This document shows positions 1 to 7,042 of a stretch of DNA of 64,000 nt, in pieces (positions within the stretch are counted from its first letter, which is position 1; every line of letters begins with the position of its first letter). The notes beneath the pieces were generated by a model. The model saw only the letters and a program-made list of their open reading frames with translations, was not told the DNA's origin and did no database searches. Source of the stretch: Candidatus Neomicrothrix sp. UBA814 (GTDB taxonomy: Bacteria; Actinomycetota; Acidimicrobiia; Acidimicrobiales; Poriferisodalaceae); NCBI GenBank assembly GCA_002296525.1, contig DBIA01000029.1, forward strand, positions 12,969-76,968. The letters run 5' to 3'. The position numbers were made by a program, and so were the translations under genes.

Positions 1-27
1 GTTGATGATGAGACATTCGCAAGAGCA

Positions 28-741
28 GTGGGCTTAAACAACCCAGACCCGGGTGGAACCTCGGAGCGCAAACGGAGAACAACAGGTGCCGGGAAGCGTT
101 CCAAAGCTAAACAAGAACGTCGTTCGAAGGACCGGACAGTCGTCCGCCGACCTCCTCCAGAGGTGAAGCCCGTCCAGGACAGTCAAGGTTCTCCCCCAGA
201 AGATGTCACTGGAGTAGTGCCGATCATTAAACCTGCCCAAAGTGCAACGATAGATGTGCCAACCTCGCAACCAGTAGATCCCCAGCCAGCGCAAACCGCT
301 ATAAGTCCTCCAGATAAGGAAATTACTCTCTCAGATAACAATTTGGGATGGTTGTCACGCCGGCGAGCACGAGTAAAAAGAACCCGGCGAACGTTGCGAC
401 ATATCGACCCCTGGTCAGTGCTCAAAGTGTCCATATTGCTGTACGCCTGTCTATATGGAGCCACGGTCTTAGCGGGTTACCTACTGTGGACGGCGGCGGT
501 CCAGTCTGGGGTCATCTCAAACATCGAATCGTTTATCGCTGAAGTTGGTTCGTATGAAGTTTGGGAAATAAACGGGGAGGAAGTTTTCCGTCGAGCAACT
601 GTGATTGGGGCAGTGCTCTTCGTCGCAGGGGTAGCACTAAATGTGCTCCTCACAATTATTTTTAATTTGATTAGTGACCTTGTGGGAGGAGTCCGAGTAA
701 CGCTCTTAGAAGAGGACCAGCCACCAAGCGATATACCATGA
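28..741 (+). CDS. DUF3566 family transmembrane protein
   Basis: This is the small membrane protein typically encoded just after gyrA in Actinobacteria; its biochemical role is unknown. The first 130 residues are basic and proline/serine-rich and look disordered. Two hydrophobic segments follow, near residues 131-157 and 190-216, separated by an acidic extracytoplasmic-type loop containing SYEVWEINGEEVFRR; the C-terminal 20 residues are acidic. The GTG at 28 is the first good start, but the frame is open to base 1, so the true start may lie outside the window. Codons upstream could also belong to the end of gyrA, which I cannot confirm. tRNA-Ile follows 45 bp downstream, which supports the actinobacterial gyrA locus reading. 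Confidence 0.8.
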   Translation: MGLNNPDPGGTSERKRRTTGAGKRSKAKQERRSKDRTVVRRPPPEVKPVQDSQGSPPEDVTGVVPIIKPAQSATIDVPTSQPVDPQPAQTAISPPDKEITLSDNNLGWLSRRRARVKRTRRTLRHIDPWSVLKVSILLYACLYGATVLAGYLLWTAAVQSGVISNIESFIAEVGSYEVWEINGEEVFRRATVIGAVLFVAGVALNVLLTIIFNLISDLVGGVRVTLLEEDQPPSDIP

Positions 742-743
742 CG

Positions 744-773
744 TTGGATACAGCTACCTAGCGGCGCTACCAT
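744..773 (+). promoter_or_regulatory. Possible tRNA-Ile promoter
   Basis: A TTGGAT hexamer at 744-749 and a TACCAT hexamer at 768-773 are separated by 18 bp. The -10-like box ends 13 bp before the tRNA, as expected for a tRNA promoter. Both hexamers are imperfect, so this is a weak call. Confidence 0.25.
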
Positions 774-786
774 CATGAACTCGTTC

Positions 787-860
<74 letters not shown>

Positions 861-914
861 CAGCTCGAACGATCAGTCTCATCGTAGAGATTGAAACTTT
901 CAGCGGAGGTAGTT

Positions 915-1052
915 GTGAAAACACTGCGCCGGGCGATCTTGGCGATGGGCGTCGGAACTATCGTGGCTGCGATTTTACGACTAAGAGGTTCTGGTGGCGT
1001 CCCGCCAAGGCAGGGGAAATGGAGACAACTCAGCGGACCGGATTTTCGCTGA
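915..1052 (+). CDS. Small 45-residue membrane-associated protein
   Basis: A GTG at 915 is preceded by CGGAGG (904-909) and opens a 45-codon frame ending at TGA 1050-1052. The product starts MKTLRRAIL, has a hydrophobic stretch (ILAMGVGTIVAAIL, residues 8-21), and ends in a basic tail with GKWRQLSGPDFR. The next gene's likely GTG start (1054) follows the stop by one base, so translation is probably coupled. Actinobacteria often carry a tiny protein near this tRNA locus (DLW-39 family), but the C-terminus here does not show the DLW signature, so no family is assigned. The Shine-Dalgarno and the tight junction are the main evidence that it is real. Confidence 0.55.
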   Translation: MKTLRRAILAMGVGTIVAAILRLRGSGGVPPRQGKWRQLSGPDFR

Positions 1053-1053
1053 A

Positions 1054-2043
1054 GTGGCGACAGTAGCTGTTATTGGTTGTGGGGTAGTAGGGAAAAGAGT
1101 CGCGCGACAATTGGCGGCTTCAGGACTAGTCGACCGTCTCGTTTTGGGTGTTCACCGACCCCAACGACTACACGGATTCGTCCGGCAGCTACTGGATGTC
1201 GACGTTGAAGTGATTTCGCCGGGCCCTCTACCTCAAAGTGATATCACGGTCCTGACTCAACCCAGCGGGGGCCATGCTGAACTAGCGGAAGAAGCGATAA
1301 GCAACGGATCACATGTTGTGTCGGTGTCTGAGGCAATTGCTGATGTTGAAGCACTTTTAGACCTTGATGCAGTCGCGATTAAGGCTGAGCGAGCGGTAAT
1401 CATTGGTGCTGCCTTTTCTCCGGGTATGAGTTGTTTACTGGCGCGTCACTGTGGTCACCGATTCGATCAAGTACAGGAAATTCATGTCGCTCGAATGGGT
1501 ACCGGAGGGCCTGCTTGTCAACGACAATTGCACCGGGCCCGGACAAAAGACGCCATTGAATGGCGCGATGGAAGTTGGGTCAAGCGCCCGGGTGGAACTG
1601 GGAGAGAACTCGTGTGGTTTCCGGACCCGCTGGGTGCTAGAGATTGCTATCGCGCCGCACTCCCGGATCCGCTGTTGTTGAGTGCAAACTTCTCAGATGC
1701 TGACCGGATAACAGCAAAAGTTGCGGCAACTCGAAGGGATCGACTCACCGCATGGTTACCAATGCTCAGACCCCCTCATAACGACGGTGGTCCGGGTGCG
1801 ATCCGGGTAGAGATACGCGGGCTTGTCAACGGAAGCCAAGCGACGGAGGTTATCGGAGCGATCGATTATCCGTCAGCGGTATCTGGAGCCTTAGCGTCGA
1901 TCTCAACAGAATGGCTACTGGAGCAAGCGCTGCCGTATGGTGCTTGGAGTTTAGGAATGATTGACGACCCAGTTCCTTGGCTACAGGAATTAGAAGCAAG
2001 AGGGGTGACAGCGGCAATTTATGAGGGAATCTCGGGCGGTTAA
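1054..2043 (+). CDS. NAD(P)-binding dehydrogenase-like protein
   Basis: The protein begins with a Rossmann dinucleotide-binding motif, VAVIGCGVVGKRVARQLA, within the first 25 residues. A pattern like saccharopine or homoserine dehydrogenase N-domains follows: a V-rich strand, then SVSEAIADVEALLDLDAVA, then GAAFSPGMSCLLARH. The C-terminal half has the mixed strands expected of a catalytic domain, including RVEIRGLVNG. I infer a saccharopine-dehydrogenase-like oxidoreductase; substrate unknown. GTG 1054 is preferred over GTG 994, because 994 would overlap most of the preceding small gene and add residues with no Rossmann character. Its length of 329 residues is normal for such proteins. Confidence 0.65.
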   Translation: MATVAVIGCGVVGKRVARQLAASGLVDRLVLGVHRPQRLHGFVRQLLDVDVEVISPGPLPQSDITVLTQPSGGHAELAEEAISNGSHVVSVSEAIADVEALLDLDAVAIKAERAVIIGAAFSPGMSCLLARHCGHRFDQVQEIHVARMGTGGPACQRQLHRARTKDAIEWRDGSWVKRPGGTGRELVWFPDPLGARDCYRAALPDPLLLSANFSDADRITAKVAATRRDRLTAWLPMLRPPHNDGGPGAIRVEIRGLVNGSQATEVIGAIDYPSAVSGALASISTEWLLEQALPYGAWSLGMIDDPVPWLQELEARGVTAAIYEGISGG

Positions 2044-2125
2044 TTTTTCCGACCAATCTGGATGACGCTGGGCTAATCACGCTGACGCCGGAGAAAGACC
2101 TTATGTCGTTATATCCTCAGCGGAA

Positions 2126-2968
2126 ATGAACACAGCGATAATTGCCGCAATCCCGAGCCCGTCTACGAACTCGATTCAAATCGGAGCGTTTGAGTTGAGG
2201 GCTTACGGCCTGATGATTGCTCTCGGCGCCTTGCTAGCCGTGTGGATAAGTAGCCGTCGATACGAAGCATTGGGTGGAGACCCAGCAACCGTTCATCGGA
2301 TGGCGACTTGGGCGATTCCGGCTGGGATTGTGGGCGCTCGTCTATACCACGTGGCTACTGATTTCAGCCGGTTCCAAAACAATTGGTCAGAGATTCCCCA
2401 ACTTTGGAAAGGGGGCCTCGGAATTTGGGGGGGGATAGCTGGAGGAGCTTTAGTTGCCTGGTGGACGGTACACCGTGACGGTGGAGACGTCGGCGCCATG
2501 TTTGAGGCCACAGCGGCGGGAATTCCGGTGGCACAAGCAGTGGGACGATTTGGCAACTGGTTCAACCAAGAACTATTCGGGCAACCAACAAATTTGCCTT
2601 GGGGTCTTGAGATCCAACCAAACAAAAGGCCTGCGGGCTATTTAGATTCGCCGACCTTTCATCCAACTTTTCTATATGAAGCTCTTTGGAACCTCGGCCT
2701 AGCGGCCTTTGTTGCATTCGCTGTTCCCAGACTCTTTCCACGCCTGAGAAAAGGGTATAGCTGGGCTGTGTATGTTGCTGGGTATACAGCGGGAAGGCTT
2801 TGGATCGAACTACTTCGGATTGATGAGGCGACCAAATTGTTTGGCGCAAGGATCAATGTATGGACTTCGATCCTAGTTTTCGTAGCCGCAGTGCTCGTTG
2901 TAATTAAGGGTCTACGAAATAACCAGGCTGAGGGTCATCGAAAAACAACCGAAAGTGTTCCACACTGA
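2126..2968 (+). CDS. lgt: Prolipoprotein diacylglyceryl transferase
   Basis: Lgt transfers a diacylglyceryl group from phosphatidylglycerol to the lipobox cysteine of prolipoproteins at the cytoplasmic membrane. The 280-residue length is typical. The family signature GRFGNWFNQE sits at residues 140-149. The conserved ARLYHV motif with its catalytic-region histidine is near 71-76, and GGLGIWGGIAGG is near 97-107. About seven hydrophobic segments are visible. It would process the two lipoproteins in this window: the BMP-type binding protein and the serine-hydrolase lipoprotein. The ATG at 2126 follows a weak GGAA element. Confidence 0.95.
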   Translation: MNTAIIAAIPSPSTNSIQIGAFELRAYGLMIALGALLAVWISSRRYEALGGDPATVHRMATWAIPAGIVGARLYHVATDFSRFQNNWSEIPQLWKGGLGIWGGIAGGALVAWWTVHRDGGDVGAMFEATAAGIPVAQAVGRFGNWFNQELFGQPTNLPWGLEIQPNKRPAGYLDSPTFHPTFLYEALWNLGLAAFVAFAVPRLFPRLRKGYSWAVYVAGYTAGRLWIELLRIDEATKLFGARINVWTSILVFVAAVLVVIKGLRNNQAEGHRKTTESVPH

Positions 2969-3023
2969 AGTGGGAGGCCCCAAAGTGGACCGATTGACCT
3001 GACTAATAGGGACACCTTCCAGA

Positions 3024-4040
3024 ATGCGAATAGTTGTAAGCGGCTACGGAGTAGATGCAAGCGATTCACCATTACGCTCTCAAATAGCTGACCCTCTTAG
3101 GTTCCTAGGACATGAAGTCGTAGCGGTCGCACCAACTGAAGCTGCGATCAAATGGGGATTGAATCGTTACTCGCCAGAAATGCTTGTAGTAATTCCCTCC
3201 GCGGGAAGTGCAGATAGAAACGTAATTCGAGCACTGACTGCAGAGGCCGGAACCGTGGCTGTGTGTATGCATACGGGCCCAACAGAGCCGAAAGTATCTA
3301 CTGACTTCGATGAACTGGACATCGACCTCTGCGAGTACGACCTCGTTACTGTTCCTGAGCGAGGCGTATACGAAGAATATTCGGCTGTTGGAAGCTATCG
3401 ACTGTCGTTAATGGAACCAGCGATTCACCCTCCAGCATTAATGGACTTTGTTCCTTCAACTCGAACCGGGATGTTGCTTATAGGGGACGCGAATCCAGCC
3501 AACGTCGACGCGGTCGCAACGCTCGATTGTCTGGATGATTTATTGATAATGGGAGACGGTTGGTCTGAACTGCCCCTGGATATCACGACGGTAGAACCGT
3601 TACCCCTGCCAGATCGCGCCTCCCTTCTAGCGGGAGTTGATCTCTTAATTGAGTTAGAAACAGCTCTCTCTCATCAGTCAGCTATTCGACGTTCGCACCT
3701 AGAGCTAGGTCTTTCCCGCGGCGTTTACGAAGCAGCGGTTGTAGGCACTCCTTCCTTGGTCCAAGCGAGATCTGCTGTACCGCAAGCCTTCACTCCAGGA
3801 GAAGAAATCTTCGTTTATGAGTCCCTCAATGACCTGTCACATTTAGTGCCGTTACTGCTAGCTGACATAAAAGAATTGCGAAATGTCGGTGAAGCTGCTT
3901 GGTCACGAGTAACTGCTGAACACACCTGGACCCAGAGGTGGCGAACGTTTCTGGAACCATGGATCATCGATCCCGAAATTGGACGTGACGAAGAAGTTCA
4001 CTACTCCAATCAAACACGGTCTTTGAGTAAGGCCAGCTGA
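3024..4040 (+). CDS. CgeB-like / family 1 glycosyltransferase-like protein
   Basis: The protein of 338 residues starts with a GT-B-type strand (MRIVVSGYG) and a gapped acceptor-side domain. The C-terminal third has the nucleotide-sugar-side pattern of CgeB/glycosyltransferase-1-like proteins: SRGVYEAAVVGTPSLVQARS, then FTPGEEIFVYESLNDL, then a helix ending in RVTAEHTWTQRW. This matches the 'GTP...PGEE...EHT..R' layout known in that family. The sugar and acceptor cannot be deduced. It is the last gene of the left rightward block and converges with the dehydratase gene 7 bp away. Confidence 0.6.
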   Translation: MRIVVSGYGVDASDSPLRSQIADPLRFLGHEVVAVAPTEAAIKWGLNRYSPEMLVVIPSAGSADRNVIRALTAEAGTVAVCMHTGPTEPKVSTDFDELDIDLCEYDLVTVPERGVYEEYSAVGSYRLSLMEPAIHPPALMDFVPSTRTGMLLIGDANPANVDAVATLDCLDDLLIMGDGWSELPLDITTVEPLPLPDRASLLAGVDLLIELETALSHQSAIRRSHLELGLSRGVYEAAVVGTPSLVQARSAVPQAFTPGEEIFVYESLNDLSHLVPLLLADIKELRNVGEAAWSRVTAEHTWTQRWRTFLEPWIIDPEIGRDEEVHYSNQTRSLSKAS

Positions 4041-4047
4041 TCCGCTC

Positions 4048-5013
4048 CTATTCAACAGTTCCTTGTTGAATTAAATCGGTAAACCGCTCAAGTGAAATAT
4101 TGCCGCCACAAAGAATGACTCCAACGCGCTGTCCTACCGGTTGAACTTCACCACATAACAAAGCAGCTAAAGCACACGCTCCACTGGGCTCCACAACCTG
4201 CTTCTGATACCGGAACAACCAATCCATAGCTTCAAGTATCTGGGTATCAGTCACGGTTGCTATTCGGGCAACATGGCGCCGCATTATTTCAAAAGTGTGG
4301 ATACCCGGAGATGTTGTTTGTTGCCCGTCGGCAATAGTTTCAGGCACTTCAATATGAACGATTTGATCCTGTTGCAGCGACAGTTGCACATCATTCCCTG
4401 CTACTGGTTCAACACCGACAATCTGGCAATCAGGATTCTGTCGGTGTGCTGCCAACGCACTGCCAGAAATTAGGCCTCCTCCTCCTACGGAGATAACCAG
4501 TTGATCCATAGAGCCAGACTGATTGAAGAACTCCTGAACGCAGGTCGATTGACCAGCAATCACCTCTAAGTGATCAAATGGGGGAATCAGTGTAAGTGCT
4601 CTCTCGTCGCGGATAGCAGCTGCTACGTCTTCTCGACTTTCGGTATACCGGTCGTAGGAAATAATTTCAGCGCCATAAGCTTCAGTTGCTGAACGTTTGG
4701 ACGCCGGAGCGTCATGGGGCATGACGATCGTCGCTGGAACATTAAAGATTTGTGCAGCGCGGGCGACGGCTTGAGCATGATTCCCGGAAGAAAAAGAGAT
4801 AATTCCTCTCTCACGCACATCGGCGTCTAGTGCTGCAATGGCGTTGAAGGCCCCTCGGAATTTAAAGGCGCCAGTCGTCTGTAGGTTCTCTGCTTTGAGA
4901 TGGACTTCAGCTCCAACACGTTCATCGAGCAAACGAGATCTCAGTACCGGAGTTTGCTTGACGACGCCATTCAGCCGAGTCATAGCGGCGTCTAGATCGA
5001 TTTCAGAAGACAC
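4048..5013 (-). CDS. Threonine/serine dehydratase-like PLP enzyme
   Basis: A fold-type II PLP enzyme expected to deaminate L-threonine or L-serine, or to act as a serine racemase or hydroxyaspartate dehydratase. The PLP lysine is K51 in TTGAFKFRGA, the substrate loop is SSGNHAQ (about 75-81), and the phosphate-binding glycine loop is SVGGGGLISG. At 321 residues it has only the catalytic domain and no C-terminal ACT-like regulatory domain, so it resembles catabolic TdcB/serine racemase more than feedback-regulated IlvA. GTG at 5013 is the start. It lies 21 bp downstream of the LLM oxidoreductase gene and is probably co-transcribed with it. Confidence 0.85.
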   Translation of the reverse strand: MSSEIDLDAAMTRLNGVVKQTPVLRSRLLDERVGAEVHLKAENLQTTGAFKFRGAFNAIAALDADVRERGIISFSSGNHAQAVARAAQIFNVPATIVMPHDAPASKRSATEAYGAEIISYDRYTESREDVAAAIRDERALTLIPPFDHLEVIAGQSTCVQEFFNQSGSMDQLVISVGGGGLISGSALAAHRQNPDCQIVGVEPVAGNDVQLSLQQDQIVHIEVPETIADGQQTTSPGIHTFEIMRRHVARIATVTDTQILEAMDWLFRYQKQVVEPSGACALAALLCGEVQPVGQRVGVILCGGNISLERFTDLIQQGTVE

Positions 5014-5034
5014 TGATGTCTGTGTACTGGAAAC

Positions 5035-5943
5035 TCATGAGAAACAATCGAAGAGCTCCTGGATTGCGTGCATTTGACCGCCACTAGTGCTGGAAGGAAC
5101 CAAAATCGGTGTTTTGCACCCCTGATCGAACCATTCTTCCACTCCCTCTCGCACCTCATCTTGAGAGCCATACAGAGTCGCGTTCGAAAGCCACGCGTCA
5201 GTCATACAAGTCAAAACGCGTTCACGATCCCCATCGTTAAGAGCCGCTTCGATGCCTTCCATCTCTTCGACATAGCCTGCCTGTTTCCAATAGTTTCGGT
5301 AATTCGGTAGGGAGACATACCCCTGAAGAGTTTTCCTATTTCGGGCGGCTCCGGCTTCTCGATCGGGGTCGATCACGGTAGGAATCATGTTCCCAATAAA
5401 AAAGTCGCTGTTTTGAACATCGTCAGGAATGTCGGCGACTGAATTGTTGAAATCGTTTCGGCTGGCGTTCGCCCATACTGCCCCAGCGCTTATATCCACT
5501 GATAGCTCGACCATCTTTCTGCGCAACGTAGCTAGAACGATTGGAGGTAATTCACCATGATGAGAAGCAGCTTGCTCCATCGCTGTGACGTAATCACGAA
5601 TATCGGCCAACGGCTTACCCGGCGTTATGCCCAAGCGCTGATGGACAGGGCCATGGGTGACACCGATCCCAAGACGAAAGCGACCATTACTGATCTCATG
5701 AATAAATGCTGCGGTGGCAGCAAGATCTTCAGGGTTGCGGAAATAAATTGGTTGGACCGAAGTGCCAAACGTTATTTCGTTGGTTACCGAGGCAATCGAC
5801 TGGCATAAAGCAACGCAGTCACCCATAGACGGACAATAGATACCACTAAATCCCCGTTGCTCGATTTCGGCCGCTATTTCGAGTGTTTGCTGTCGACGGC
5901 CACTAACCGCAGCCAGAGAAATCGCTGGCATATTCATTTGCAT
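5035..5943 (-). CDS. LLM-class (F420-type) flavin-dependent oxidoreductase
   Basis: A luciferase-like monooxygenase/F420-dependent reductase of 302 residues. Family features include GFSGIYCPS near residue 33, the strand TFGTSVQPIYFRNPEDLAA, and SNGRFRLGIGVTHG, the canonical 'GRF.LGIG' segment. The C-terminus TPILVPSS is also typical. The substrate is unknown. Three in-frame ATGs are clustered at the start (codons 1, 3 and 5). AAGGGGG upstream is best spaced for the second ATG, at 5937. First gene of a leftward pair with the threonine-dehydratase-like gene. Confidence 0.8.
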   Translation of the reverse strand: MQMNMPAISLAAVSGRRQQTLEIAAEIEQRGFSGIYCPSMGDCVALCQSIASVTNEITFGTSVQPIYFRNPEDLAATAAFIHEISNGRFRLGIGVTHGPVHQRLGITPGKPLADIRDYVTAMEQAASHHGELPPIVLATLRRKMVELSVDISAGAVWANASRNDFNNSVADIPDDVQNSDFFIGNMIPTVIDPDREAGAARNRKTLQGYVSLPNYRNYWKQAGYVEEMEGIEAALNDGDRERVLTCMTDAWLSNATLYGSQDEVREGVEEWFDQGCKTPILVPSSTSGGQMHAIQELFDCFS

Positions 5944-6060
5944 GCCCCCTTCATAGAAATATTCGCTTTTAATAACTTCGTCCCTTGATCATGCCCGTAA
6001 ATTCATTTCATTGCATGGTCCATAACCCTACGATTCGTTCGATACCCTCAATAATCCGTT

Positions 6061-6134
6061 GGGGCTGTAGCTCAGTTGGCTAGAGCACCTGCTTTGCAAG
6101 CAGGGGGTCGTCGGTTCGAATCCGATCAGCTCCA
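6061..6134 (+). tRNA. tRNA-Ala (anticodon TGC)
   Basis: A complete cloverleaf: acceptor GGGGCTG (6061-6067) with CAGCTCC (6127-6133, one G-U pair), discriminator A 6134, and anticodon arm CCTGC-TTTGCAA-GCAGG with TGC at 6095-6097. The T arm is CGG-TTCGAAT-CCG in its core. No CCA is encoded. It is transcribed rightward and followed by a terminator. Confidence 0.97.
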
Positions 6135-6165
6135 CAAACAAAAACCCCTGGAAACAGGCTTTAAC

Positions 6166-6201
6166 CACAGCCCTCTAACAAGACAGGGGGGTTGTGTTTT
6201 T
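6166..6201 (+). terminator. Rho-independent terminator after tRNA-Ala
   Basis: The left arm CACAGCCCTCT (6166-6176) pairs with AGGGGGGTTGTG (6185-6196), with a few G-U pairs, across an 8-base loop. A run of five T (6197-6201) follows. The position 31 bp after the tRNA fits tRNA transcript termination. Confidence 0.7.
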
Positions 6202-6273
6202 GGTTCCAGAAATAGTGACCTCATGAATGTGGAACGGAAATGGGTTGCGCAGTACGGACATCAACAATGCCTC

Positions 6274-6303
6274 GGTTTCCCGCGTTTGATCTAGAGGGAA
6301 ACC
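6274..6303. repeat. Inverted repeat downstream of HNH gene
   Basis: GGTTTCCC (6274-6281) and GGGAAACC (6296-6303) form a perfect 8-bp stem with a 14-base loop. It lies 45 bp beyond the end of the leftward HNH gene, so it may act as that gene's transcript end. There is no T-run, so this is uncertain. Confidence 0.4.
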
Positions 6304-6348
6304 TAAAACGGACATCGTGACGCTGGTAAGCGAAAATTCTTCGGCCCA

Positions 6349-6690
6349 CTACAAGAAGGTGGAATGAGCTTTCGTGAAGTGACAGGCCTTGCAAAGTGCT
6401 CTGACGTTCTCAGGTGTGTCTTTGCCTCCATGCTGGAGGTCCCGACGATGATCGACCTCGATGAAGCGTGACGGATACATGGACCCGCAAAGCTCACAGG
6501 TGGCTGAGCCGTCGCGGTTGATAGCGCGACGCAAATGATGGGCCGCCCCTCTGGTCGCTAGACGCTGTCGTTTGCGCTCATTTGACGAACGAGTCCAAAG
6601 GCGCCGGACCGTTAGAAGGCATTGTCGGCAGCGAGACCTTCCAGGTGACGCTGACGTTTCGCAAGTTAAACAAGGACGGGGGAGCAGCAT
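6349..6690 (-). CDS. HNH endonuclease
   Basis: A small (113-residue) HNH nuclease with two zinc-knuckle-like cysteine pairs. The first pair near the N-terminus (CLTCE and CRQC) may bind one zinc. The second (CELCG and CKACH) brackets the HNH core, VDHRRDLQHGG then ENVRALC then a closing histidine. This is the phage/mobile-style HNH architecture, and the role in the cell is unknown. The start at 6690 is chosen because AGAGG sits 5 bp upstream on the minus strand; an ATG further upstream (6738) has no comparable site. It stands alone between tRNA-Ala and amtB, so it may be a remnant of an element inserted near the tRNA. Confidence 0.75.
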   Translation of the reverse strand: MLLPRPCLTCETSASPGRSRCRQCLLTVRRLWTRSSNERKRQRLATRGAAHHLRRAINRDGSATCELCGSMYPSRFIEVDHRRDLQHGGKDTPENVRALCKACHFTKAHSTFL

Positions 6691-7042
6691 TGTTTCCTCT
6701 CGGGAGGTCCAAGCTGGCTGCATGGACCTCATCAACATTTATATGGGCAACGCATATCTCTGAAATTTCCAGTCGGTGACGAATTTGTTAACGGTTACGG
6801 CGATAACCATCCGAGATATATCAACGCCGTGCTACCGGCACGCCCTGCAGCTCTAAATCAGCAACCAGCCAAACAAGCGGGCGAGCCCTACTTGCCCAGC
6901 CTGAACTAGGGCGTTAACCCTGGCGAAACAGATTGGAATCACATCCGAAAAAAGATGGTGATGTGCGGTTAACCCTTCCTTGACGGACTTGAAACAACAC
7001 GCTCCTACATTGCGCCTTGTACGTGCGTTTAGGAAGGAAAAA
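6691..7042. other. Intergenic region between HNH gene and amtB
   Basis: About 350 bp with no convincing gene. The right part (6914-6995) carries the phased GlnR-like box array described separately. A TACATT (7006-7011) could be the amtB -10 element, and AGGAAGGA (7031-7038) is its ribosome site. I see nothing recognisable in 6691-6900. Confidence 0.6.
6914..6995 (+). promoter_or_regulatory. Putative GlnR operator array upstream of amtB
   Basis: Eight 5-bp boxes begin exactly 11 bp apart at 6914, 6925, 6936, 6947, 6958, 6969, 6980 and 6991. They read TTAAC, GAAAC, GAATC, GAAAA, GTGAT, TTAAC, TTGAC and GAAAC. The actinobacterial nitrogen regulator GlnR is known to bind gTnAC-n6-GaAAC boxes repeated at this spacing. 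The first pair (6914/6925) and last pair (6980/6991) match best; the middle boxes are degenerate. The array ends 11 bp before a TACATT -10-like element, an activator position overlapping the -35. The box sequences are seen directly; GlnR as the binder is inferred. Confidence 0.6.

Noticed and set aside
6076..6294. Rightward 72-codon frame starting inside tRNA-Ala
   Set aside because: It begins within the tRNA gene, includes the terminator hairpin, and has no ribosome site or protein-like composition.
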